DNA of 47,552 nucleotides from Bacteroidota bacterium (lineage in GTDB: Bacteria > Bacteroidota > Bacteroidia > Chitinophagales > Saprospiraceae): assembly GCA_017857395.1 (NCBI GenBank), contig JAFMDF010000035.1, positions 1 to 47,552 of the forward strand, given 5' to 3'. This document shows positions 9,783 through 16,630 of the stretch, in pieces. Position 1 is the stretch's first letter. Every line of letters begins with the position of its first letter. The position numbers were made by a program, and so were the translations under genes. Below the pieces are notes generated by a model. That model saw only the letters and a list, made by a program, of their open reading frames with translations, was not told the DNA's origin and ran no database searches.

Positions 9783-9917
9783 TTAGGCTGTTCAGAATAT
9801 GGGATAAAGTTCCCCGACCTTTTTTGTCCGATGAATCTAGTCTCCAGACTAGGAATATCGAAGCAAAAACTACTGGGTAAAAAAAATCCTATATCTCTGT
9901 AATTCTGAACAGCCTAA
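9783..9917. mobile_element. MITE, 135 bp, with 16-bp terminal inverted repeats and 7-bp target duplication
   Basis: The ends are perfect 16-bp inverted repeats: TTAGGCTGTTCAGAAT (9783-9798) and its complement (9902-9917). The 7-bp direct repeat CTTGGAG flanks both sides (9776-9782 and 9918-9924), as expected for a target-site duplication. There is no coding capacity. An internal hairpin CTAGTCT-CC-AGACTAG (9837-9852) sits at the centre. The element is therefore a non-autonomous transposon moved by a transposase not found in this window; the IS family cannot be named from the ends alone. Confidence 0.8.
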
Positions 9918-10094
9918 CTTGGAGCTCTACCCATCAATACTGAAGTCAAATGGATGCTAAAAATGAGAAAAAAGACTTTGCCAAATGGGATACACTTATA
10001 TTTTCTACGGCTGCCCAAATTCCATTTTGGAAAGAATAAACTCATCAGTAACACTTCTGACCGAAAACTATCATTTTTCAAAACCTTCGGCTTT

Positions 10095-10102
10095 TATTTT
10101 TG
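10095..10102 (+). promoter_or_regulatory. TAnnTTTG promoter element before the AraC-type regulator
   Basis: TATTTTTG lies 12 bp before the ATG at 10115. With a start about 6-7 nt downstream, the mRNA leader would be only a few nucleotides. No clear TTG box is seen at the usual distance. Confidence 0.35.
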
Positions 10103-10114
10103 TGTTAAAAAATC

Positions 10115-10996
10115 ATGATATTAATTCCGCAACGCCTTTTTGACAATCCACAAGTAACAACCATTTTAAGAGATGGCAATGTTTGTATTGTAGCCAAAGA
10201 ATTGACTCAACCCGTTTTGCAAAAAGAGGGCTATATTTCCAATCATGTAATTTCTATTTGTTTGACTGGACAGCAGCGGATAGAAACTTATGACCACGAA
10301 ATTTTCACCATCAAAGCAGGCGAGGTTTTATTCATTCCTAGAGGCATGTATCACATCACGGATTTATTACCAAAAGGAGGCACTTTTAAAAGTTTATTAT
10401 TCTATTTTGATGATGCCATTATTCAGGAGTTTTTATCTACAACAAGGGTGGCAGAAGTATCCAGAGAAGCCGTTCCAAATCACCTGAAATTTGGTGTGGT
10501 ACCGATGTTAGAAATGTTTGCAGAGTCGTTGATTCATATCTATCAAAACAATCAACTGCGCCACAAAAATTTACTAAATGTAAAAATTTTAGAATTGCTG
10601 TATCTATTGAATACGCTTGCCGAAGAACAACAATTTGCCAGTTTTCTTTTCAGATTGACCTTGCCACAAAAACGGAACATCAAAGCCTTCATGGAAACCA
10701 ATTTTGATAAACCCTTAAAAGTAGAAGATTATGCCTATTTAACGGGTAGAAGCTTAAGTACTTTTCGACGGGATTTTAAAGCGTATTATGACCTCACACC
10801 GCAAAAATGGTTGAAAGAAAAACGCTTAGATAAAGCGGTTAATTTACTAGCTAAAAAAGAAATGAGTGTGACCCAATTAGCTTATGAGGTTGGTTACGAG
10901 AATATCTCCTATTTTATCAAAGAATTTAAGCAGAAAGTCGGGCAATCTCCCAAGCAATATATCTTGACACAGTATCGAAATAACTTACCGAATTAA
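10115..10996 (+). CDS. AraC-family transcriptional regulator
   Basis: A 293-aa regulator. Residues about 20-130 form a cupin-like sensor (ISICLTGQQRIETYDHEIFTIKAGEVLFIPRGMYHI). The C-terminal 100 residues hold the two helix-turn-helix motifs of AraC/XylS proteins: DYAYLTGRSLSTFRRDFKAYY and LAYEVGYENISYFIKEFKQKVGQSPKQYI. It resembles the ExsA-like AraC regulators common in Bacteroidota. The neighbour 240 bp downstream is a beta-hydroxyacid dehydrogenase on the same strand, a possible target, but nothing in the sequence proves it. Effector unknown. Confidence 0.92.
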   Translation: MILIPQRLFDNPQVTTILRDGNVCIVAKELTQPVLQKEGYISNHVISICLTGQQRIETYDHEIFTIKAGEVLFIPRGMYHITDLLPKGGTFKSLLFYFDDAIIQEFLSTTRVAEVSREAVPNHLKFGVVPMLEMFAESLIHIYQNNQLRHKNLLNVKILELLYLLNTLAEEQQFASFLFRLTLPQKRNIKAFMETNFDKPLKVEDYAYLTGRSLSTFRRDFKAYYDLTPQKWLKEKRLDKAVNLLAKKEMSVTQLAYEVGYENISYFIKEFKQKVGQSPKQYILTQYRNNLPN

Positions 10997-11239
10997 GCTC
11001 AATTACTCTAATTTAATCTTTATTTTCTTGTACCTTTTCTGTACGCAAAAGTGCGATTTCTGGCGCTTTACAACTAGTTTTAATTGGTCGATAAAGTGAT
11101 TTTTGTAGAATCAAAATTTTCACTAAGTAATGTTGAAAAAAATAAAAGGAATAATTAAAATCCGTGGGGTTAATAAATTCGTGGGGAATCAACTACAAAT
11201 TATCCAACTTATTTTATCCGTTAACAAAACAGAAAGAAC

Positions 11240-12103
11240 ATGAAAGTAACATTCATCGGTTTAGGTATTATGGGCAGTAGAATGGCCGCTAATTTATTGA
11301 AAAACGGCGTAGAGTTAACCGTCTATAATCGGTCGAAAGAAGTGGTAGAATATCTCGTTAGACAAGGAGCAAAAGCGGCTAATTCTGCCAACGAAGCCGT
11401 AGCAGAAGCTGATATAGTTTTCAGTATGCTATCGACTCCCGAAGTTGTGGATACCCTATTTATGGGACCAGACGGTGTTTTATCCAATATGAAAAAGGGA
11501 GCGATTTGGGCAGATTGTACAACGGTAAATCCTTCTTTTAGCCTCAAAGCAGCAGCAAAAGCGGTAAATGCAGGTATTCAATTTTTGGATGCTCCAGTAG
11601 CAGGTACTAAACCACACGCAGGGGATGCCGAATTAGTCTTTTTTATAGGGGCAGAAAAACCGCTACTAGCAGTAGTTCAACCTTATCTTGAAATGATGGG
11701 AAAAAAGATAATTCTAATTGGGGAAACTGGCAAAGGGGCTTCTTTCAAAATGCTAGTCAATATCATGCTGGCGCAATCAATGATTATCTTTTCCGAATCA
11801 ATTTTGCTGGGTGAGAAAATGGGTATTGATAAGGAATTTTTATTGAATATTATTCCTAATTTAGTGGTCGCTGCACCTTTTACCAAATCTAAAGCAAGAA
11901 TGATTGAAATGGATGATTACGATTTGCAATTTCCTTTGGAATGGATGTATAAAGATTTGCATTTGGCAGCCCTTACTGCTTACGAACATAACCAACCTTT
12001 GTACTTAGCGAATGTCGCCAAAGAATTATTTGCGGAAGCAACTAAAAGTGGGATGGGGCGCTTGGATTTTGCGGCGATTCATCGGTATTTGGAGAAGAAA
12101 TAA
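11240..12103 (+). CDS. NAD(P)-dependent beta-hydroxyacid dehydrogenase
   Basis: A 287-aa enzyme of the 3-hydroxyisobutyrate dehydrogenase family. The Rossmann motif is GLGIMGSRMAANLLKNG (residues 7-23). The substrate-binding signature is DAPVAGTKPHAGDAEL (about 117-132), and the catalytic Lys region is GKGASFKMLVNIML (about 164-177). Related enzymes reduce succinic semialdehyde, glyoxylate or tartronate semialdehyde, so the precise substrate is open. The upstream region carries ATCCGTGGGG / TTCGTGGGG text like other intergenic repeats here. A hairpin follows the stop by 11 bp. Confidence 0.9.
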   Translation: MKVTFIGLGIMGSRMAANLLKNGVELTVYNRSKEVVEYLVRQGAKAANSANEAVAEADIVFSMLSTPEVVDTLFMGPDGVLSNMKKGAIWADCTTVNPSFSLKAAAKAVNAGIQFLDAPVAGTKPHAGDAELVFFIGAEKPLLAVVQPYLEMMGKKIILIGETGKGASFKMLVNIMLAQSMIIFSESILLGEKMGIDKEFLLNIIPNLVVAAPFTKSKARMIEMDDYDLQFPLEWMYKDLHLAALTAYEHNQPLYLANVAKELFAEATKSGMGRLDFAAIHRYLEKK

Positions 12104-12114
12104 CCGTATAAATT

Positions 12115-12145
12115 AGCCTGTTCGACAACTATCATCGAACAGGCT
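12115..12145 (+). terminator. Perfect 11-bp hairpin after dehydrogenase gene
   Basis: AGCCTGTTCGA (12115-12125) and TCGAACAGGCT (12135-12145) form a perfect stem with a 9-nt loop, 11 bp past the stop. No U-tract follows, so it may act as a terminator or as an RNA stabiliser. Confidence 0.5.
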
Positions 12146-12253
12146 GAATGGAAATAGGTATAAGGAAAATATATGTATCTCGTATCGGTGAATTTATTCA
12201 ACGGGTAAAGATAAAATTAGTAGCCTATGAGAATCTCCTTTTTTTGCTATTTC

Positions 12254-12346
12254 TGACCTCAGAGAGGTCGAAGGTTTTTAGAAGATTTGCTACAAAAGTG
12301 CTTCTTCTCTAACCTTTTCTAAAGACTTTTGACCTCTCTGAGGTCA
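12254..12346. repeat. 93-bp inverted repeat with self-palindromic arms
   Basis: The outer arms TGACCTCAGAGAGGTC (12254-12269) and GACCTCTCTGAGGTCA (12331-12346) are perfect complements. Each arm is itself almost palindromic (GACCTC-AGA-GAGGTC), so the DNA can form either one long hairpin or two small ones. The inside also pairs in part (AAGGTT...AGAAGA with TCTTCTCTAACCTT). The surrounding 480 bp between the dehydrogenase and haemoglobin genes hold no other gene. Confidence 0.65.
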
Positions 12347-12568
12347 TTCGATAGTGAAATTCTTAAACTATTAATTTTATCTGTACCCGTCGAATTCATT
12401 CGCCACGATAATATTTTTGATTTTGTAGGTTTCTGAAGGAATATTCGTTTGGCAAAGTTGGTAAGAATTAAACAAGGAAATTTGTCTAAAAAGGTCAAAT
12501 AGATGGAGAAAAAGGTCAAATGGCTTTTGTCTAGAGGGAGGTAGCTGATTTTTTAGATTTTGAAATCT

Positions 12569-12576
12569 TATTTTTG
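12569..12576 (+). promoter_or_regulatory. TAnnTTTG promoter element, near-leaderless haemoglobin mRNA
   Basis: TATTTTTG ends 8 bp before the first of three consecutive ATG codons (12584, 12587, 12590). Transcription would start almost on the start codon. The element also argues against the upstream TTG at 12560 as the translation start, since the promoter lies inside that extension. Confidence 0.4.
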
Positions 12577-12583
12577 CAAAAAA

Positions 12584-12955
12584 ATGATGATGGAAAATAC
12601 ACTTTACGACCAACTAGGCGAAGAAAATCTAGCACAATTAGTCCATAAATTCTACGAACTGGTAGTAGAAAACCCAATTTTAAGTCCACTTTTTAATACA
12701 GATATGGAATTAGTGATAGCCAAGCAAACAGCTTTTCTAACCCAATTTTTAGGTGGACCACAAAAATACAATCAAACTTATGGGCGACCGATGATGCGGG
12801 CTAGACATTTGCCGCATAAAATCACAAAAGAAGCAGCTATGGAATGGTTACGTTGTATGAATTTAGCAATTAGGACGCTAGATATTACAGATGATTTTAA
12901 GCTTACTTTATTCAATTGCTTTCCTCGCTTAGCAACACACATGGTGAATAGTTAG
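12584..12955 (+). CDS. Truncated haemoglobin (group II, YjbI/trHbO-like)
   Basis: A 2-on-2 globin of about 123 aa. Motifs fit the family: LYDQLGEENLAQLVHKFYE at the start, SPLF, the QTAFLTQFLGGPQKYNQTYGRPMMRARH core with the proximal-histidine region (RARHLPHKIT), and EWLRCMNL in the G helix with the group II Trp. Such proteins bind O2 or NO and are linked to oxygen handling or nitrosative stress. It is monocistronic. The exact start among ATG 12584, 12587 and 12590 cannot be settled. Confidence 0.9.
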   Translation: MMMENTLYDQLGEENLAQLVHKFYELVVENPILSPLFNTDMELVIAKQTAFLTQFLGGPQKYNQTYGRPMMRARHLPHKITKEAAMEWLRCMNLAIRTLDITDDFKLTLFNCFPRLATHMVNS

Positions 12956-12958
12956 AGG

Positions 12959-13000
12959 CAATTTTCAATGTTCAATTTAAAATTTTCAATTTTCAAAAAG
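12959..13000. repeat. TTTTCAATTTTCAA-type intergenic repeat
   Basis: Begins 4 bp past the haemoglobin stop and consists of CAATTTTCAATGTTCAATTT and AAATTTTCAATTTTCAAAAAG. It shares its unit with 8317-8353 (opposite orientation) and 37628-37650. Confidence 0.45.
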
Positions 13001-13077
13001 CGTAGGGTAGTATACTTCGATACTATTTGTTTTTAGCGTCAATTATAATATAGATAGAAATCCGTTGTCCTTTAATT

Positions 13078-13104
13078 ATCTGTTGTACAATTTTTACAAC
13101 AGAT
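13078..13104. terminator. Hairpin between convergent haemoglobin and GH5 genes
   Basis: ATCTGTTGTA (13078-13087) and TACAACAGAT (13095-13104) form a perfect 10-bp stem with a 7-nt loop and a following TTTTAAAT. It may terminate from both sides. Between it and 13204 lies only short repetitive text of TTCATCGTTCATCATT type. Confidence 0.5.
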
Positions 13105-13204
13105 TTTAAATCCTTCAAGGTAAATTATCAAAAATCATATTATCTATTTTCTTCTGATTCTCTATTAAAGGTTCATCGTTTATCATTCATCGTTCATCAT
13201 TTTT

Positions 13205-14236
13205 TTAATAGCTACTCAATTTCTCTTTAAAAAACCGCCCTTGCCGAGAAGGCGTAAACTCCCAATCTAAAAATAGCATGGGCGACCATTGAGGGTCAAA
13301 TACCCAAACGACATAGGAAATATCCTTTGCATCACAATAATCGGTAATCGCTGTTCCATAAGATTCGTCGCTAATTACGGGGATATGTGCGCCCTTAGCT
13401 TCGGGTTCACAAAAACCAACTTCGGTTAAAAACAAGGGGTAATTTGCCTTCATAAATCCCCAATCAGCTGTCCATTTATCGACCCAAGGTTTATCTCTTT
13501 TTTGTGGGTAAGGATGACTGATATAGCCAATTCCTTCCGCATTAATGGGTTGTTTTTTAGCATCCGTTAAATCATACGCCCAATTGAATCCAGCTACTAA
13601 AGGCACACCTTTTCCGCCTTTTTTGCGGATGGTTAGAATAACGGCTTCCATCATCTCTTTCCATTGTGCCCAAGTACATTCCCCTAATTTACCGCCTTGT
13701 AAAGTTGGTTCATTAAAGAGTTCATAGAAAGCGACGGTAGGGTTGTCTCCGTATTGTTTGGCTATAGTCGTCCAAAATTTTAAAGTTTGATTTAGGTCGG
13801 TTTGATACATGGGGGCTTGGTATTTCTCCGTTCTCAAATTACCGATACTATGCCAATCAATAATGACATACATTTCCAATTCTGTTGCCCATTTGATGCC
13901 ATCATCTAATAGTTTTAGATAATCTTTTTTACCTCTTTTTACCCAAGCAGTGGGGTGTATAGGAAAGCGGACGACTGTTGCTCCCCAATTTTTCATTTCC
14001 TGAAAATAGCGTTTATTCCATTGCCCTTCATTAACTAATTTATCGGGGTCACTAGTATTCAAACCACGAAAAACAACCGTTTTACCAGCGGCATCCACAA
14101 ATTGATTGCCTTTGACTAGTATTCTGCTTAGTGGCGCATTATTTTGTGCGTAACTAGTACTGATAACTAAGCCTAATAGGATAATACTATAAAAGGAAAC
14201 CCGAATTAGAAAGGTAGGTATTTGAAGGTTTCTCAT
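13205..14236 (-). CDS. Glycoside hydrolase family 5 (cellulase-like), secreted
   Basis: A 343-aa protein with a signal peptide (about residues 1-30, ending TSYAQ). GH5 marks are in order: FRGLNTSDPDK near the start, VVRFPIHP, the YVIIDWHS strand, the acid/base Glu176 in LFNEPTL, GYISHPYPQK with the conserved His/Tyr, and the nucleophile Glu272 in LTEVGF. The expected product is a retaining beta-glycanase acting outside the cytoplasm on cellulose, mannan or a similar glucan; the subfamily is unclear. The length is that of a bare catalytic domain with no carbohydrate-binding module or T9SS sorting tail. The Dabb gene upstream shares the strand, but a hairpin separates them. Confidence 0.92.
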   Translation of the reverse strand: MRNLQIPTFLIRVSFYSIILLGLVISTSYAQNNAPLSRILVKGNQFVDAAGKTVVFRGLNTSDPDKLVNEGQWNKRYFQEMKNWGATVVRFPIHPTAWVKRGKKDYLKLLDDGIKWATELEMYVIIDWHSIGNLRTEKYQAPMYQTDLNQTLKFWTTIAKQYGDNPTVAFYELFNEPTLQGGKLGECTWAQWKEMMEAVILTIRKKGGKGVPLVAGFNWAYDLTDAKKQPINAEGIGYISHPYPQKRDKPWVDKWTADWGFMKANYPLFLTEVGFCEPEAKGAHIPVISDESYGTAITDYCDAKDISYVVWVFDPQWSPMLFLDWEFTPSRQGRFFKEKLSSY

Positions 14237-14252
14237 AGTTTTGATTATTATT

Positions 14253-14314
14253 ATCCGTGGAAGTTATCCGTGGAGAAAATAAATTTTTTACGCCCACGGA
14301 TAACCTCTACGGAT
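14253..14314. repeat. ATCCGTGG-type hairpin, 62 bp
   Basis: The left arm 14253-14273 (ATCCGTGGAAGTTATCCGTG plus G) and the right arm 14294-14314 pair over 21 bp with two mismatches around a 20-nt AT-rich loop. ATCCGTGG text recurs near 11161 and, as ATCCGTGTCC...ATCCGT, in the element at 34348-34411. It lies between two minus-strand genes and may end the Dabb transcript. Confidence 0.65.
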
Positions 14315-14378
14315 ATTAGTTGTTTTGTTTTTCTTCTACTATTAGATTATCTAATCAGCGTCAAAAAAACAAAGTAGA

Positions 14379-14831
14379 TTACTCCGACAAGACATTATCA
14401 TAAACCTGCACCCGTTCCCATAAATGATTAAAATCTTCCACAAATTTTAGGTGAATCGGTTCGGTCTGATAAGCATCTTGCTCCTCTTTACTGCTAAAGT
14501 GACAAATCCAAGCATAATCATAACTATTGTCCACGACGTCTCTTGGCGTACCTGCTGGAGGACCATAAAATACTTTATAAATCTGTGGGCATTCTTTTAA
14601 TTTGCCCATACCATTTTTGACAAATTCTGCCTTTTGTTCAGCGGTAACTTCTTCTTTCATCCAGAAAAAAACGGTGTGGATAAAGGCAGTTTCATCTTTC
14701 GCAGGGGCAGCCAAGGCTTTTTCGGCTGCTGCTAATTTTTCTTTTAAACTAGTAAGTTCGTTTTGCATAGTTGTATCGACTTGATTGCAAGCAGTTAATA
14801 AAAGGAGTACTAAAGGTAGTAAATATTTCAT
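14379..14831 (-). CDS. Dabb (stress-responsive A/B barrel) lipoprotein
   Basis: About 150 aa from ATG 14831, chosen because it gives a clean lipoprotein signal (MKYLLPLVLLLLTAC, lipobox LTAC); the upstream start would place nine extra residues before it. A short coiled stretch (LTSLKEKLAAAEKALAAPA) links to a Dabb domain: FIHTVFFWMKEEVTAEQKAEFVKNGMGKLKECP, then DYAWICHFSSKEEQDAYQTEPIHLKFVEDF. Dabb domains are small ferredoxin-like folds found in several stress and degradation proteins; the function here is unknown. A surface-anchored form is a common Bacteroidota variant. Confidence 0.88.
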   Translation of the reverse strand: MKYLLPLVLLLLTACNQVDTTMQNELTSLKEKLAAAEKALAAPAKDETAFIHTVFFWMKEEVTAEQKAEFVKNGMGKLKECPQIYKVFYGPPAGTPRDVVDNSYDYAWICHFSSKEEQDAYQTEPIHLKFVEDFNHLWERVQVYDNVLSE

Positions 14832-14994
14832 ATAAAAAATTGGGTCGTAAACCGACAATTAAAAATATAAAGGTAATATACCAAAAGGAAAAACCCCTAT
14901 AATGTCGGCTGAAAAATGAGGAAACCAACAAGGGATAACCGACAAGTATTGGAACTAATTTACAATAGGATACAATAATTAAGCACCTCCTGCT

Positions 14995-15002
14995 TATATT
15001 TG
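14995..15002 (+). promoter_or_regulatory. TAnnTTTG promoter element before M28 peptidase gene
   Basis: TATATTTG lies 82 bp before the ATG at 15085. No good TTG box is seen 17-23 bp upstream. Confidence 0.35.
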
Positions 15003-15084
15003 TAGGGAATCCTGTGGTAAAGGCAGACTAATCACCATCTACTGCCAGCCGTTAATTGAATTATTTTACACCTAATTGTTTCTT

Positions 15085-16560
15085 ATGAAAAAAATATCCT
15101 ATACACTTTTTTATTGCTTTTTGGCTATCGGATTGACCGCTCAAATTAATAGTGATTTAGCCAATTTAACGGCTACTTTATTAGGCGATACGCCCATAGA
15201 AGAGGACTTGCAAGAATTATGTGACCAATACGGTGGTCGAGTAACAGGCACAGAAGCGAATGCGAAAGCAGTAGATTGGGGCTTGCGTAAATTTATTGAT
15301 GCAGGGGTCGCTGCGCAAAAAGAATCTTTTAAAATTGCTTCCCTTTGGGTAGAAAACTCGACGATTGCGGAAGTATCAGGAACGACTAATTTTACCCCAA
15401 AAGTAGTCGCTAAATATTTTTCTAAATCAACGCCTAAAGATGGGATTACCGCTCCGATTATTGATGTGGGGTATGGCACTCCCGAAGACTTTGCCAAAGC
15501 TGGAGATGCCGTTAAAGGTAGTTTTGTCTTGGTAGAAAACGATTTATGCTTAGATGTCGATGGTCTCTTTACAGAATATGCGAATGCAGCTAAAGCGGAT
15601 GCCCTAGCGGCTAAAGCAGGAGCAATTGGCATTATTAATATGGCTTCCAGGCCAAAAAAATTACTCTATCGTTTTATTGCTTCAGATGGCTATGACCACG
15701 GATTGATTAATTTAGTAATGGGTAGAGAAGATGCCAAACGTTGTCAAAGAATACTAAGAGCGGATGGGAAACTCGATTTTTCAGCAACCTTAGATGTGGC
15801 TTATTCGGGCGAACAAACCAGCCATAATGTAATTGCGGAAATCAAAGGCTACGAAAAGCCAGATGAGGTGGTCATCATTGGCGCTCACTTAGATTCTTGG
15901 GGCTTAGGAACAGGCGCAAACGATAACGGTTGTAATGTAGCGATGATGATAGACATTGCTCGACAAATGGTCAAAATGGGCGTGAAGCCTAGACGAACCA
16001 TTCGATTTGCCCTTTGGAATGGAGAAGAACAAGGCTACTTTGGTTCACAAGCTTATACGCAATTACACCAAGGAGAATTAGACCAGCACATTATGAAAAT
16101 GTCCGTCGATATTGGAAGTGGCGCTATCATTGGCTTTTTTACCAATGGCCGCCCAGAGTTGGCAAAAGTAACCAAAGAAGTCATGAAACCTATAGCTGGT
16201 TTAGGCGCTAATTCGGTGTTAGATATTCCAATCGTTGGGACCGATAATTTTGATTTTATGTTAGAAGGCGTCGGTAATTTGGTCGCTAGTCACAAGCCGT
16301 TTAATTATGGACAAAATTATCATGCTGCATCGGATACTTATGATAAAGTGGATTTAGAACAGTTGAAAAGAAATTCAGCAATTGTTGCAGCCGTTGCTCT
16401 GGGTTATGCGAATTTGCCTGATTGGAAAGTTAATTGGCAGCGACAATCCAGAGCGGAAATCGCTACAGAAATTGTGGAAAAACATAATTTAGAGTTTTCT
16501 ATGCGGATGTTTGGTGTTTGGAAATCTTGGGTAGATGGAAGTCGTGGTCGGAAAGAATAA
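15085..16560 (+). CDS. M28 family zinc aminopeptidase, secreted
   Basis: About 491 aa from ATG 15085 (MKKISYTLF..., signal peptide ending LTAQ); an upstream TTG at 15076 is less likely. A PA-like inserted domain (about 100-230: PIIDVGYGTPEDFAKAGDAVKGSFVLVEN, AKAGAIGIINMA) precedes or interrupts the peptidase domain. The co-catalytic zinc site is visible: GAHLDSWGLGTGANDNG gives the His (about 268) and Asp (about 280), WNGEEQGYFGS the Glu pair, SVDIGSG an Asp, and NYHAASDTYD the last His (about 413). The family hydrolyses N-terminal residues or glutamate-terminal peptides outside the cytoplasm. The CHAT gene follows 70 bp later on the same strand and may be co-transcribed. Confidence 0.92.
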   Translation: MKKISYTLFYCFLAIGLTAQINSDLANLTATLLGDTPIEEDLQELCDQYGGRVTGTEANAKAVDWGLRKFIDAGVAAQKESFKIASLWVENSTIAEVSGTTNFTPKVVAKYFSKSTPKDGITAPIIDVGYGTPEDFAKAGDAVKGSFVLVENDLCLDVDGLFTEYANAAKADALAAKAGAIGIINMASRPKKLLYRFIASDGYDHGLINLVMGREDAKRCQRILRADGKLDFSATLDVAYSGEQTSHNVIAEIKGYEKPDEVVIIGAHLDSWGLGTGANDNGCNVAMMIDIARQMVKMGVKPRRTIRFALWNGEEQGYFGSQAYTQLHQGELDQHIMKMSVDIGSGAIIGFFTNGRPELAKVTKEVMKPIAGLGANSVLDIPIVGTDNFDFMLEGVGNLVASHKPFNYGQNYHAASDTYDKVDLEQLKRNSAIVAAVALGYANLPDWKVNWQRQSRAEIATEIVEKHNLEFSMRMFGVWKSWVDGSRGRKE

Positions 16561-16630
16561 GTATAAAGTTTTCGTAGTTTTTGAGCCAGCGACAAAAAAT
16601 CATTAAACCACCCCTATCAAAAACCAAAAA

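Noticed and set aside
15141-15632. Long minus-strand open frame of 163 codons
   Set aside because: It lies wholly inside the M28 peptidase gene, whose motifs and signal peptide are clear. The minus translation is Ser/Ala/Pro-rich without any recognisable pattern, so it is a shadow.
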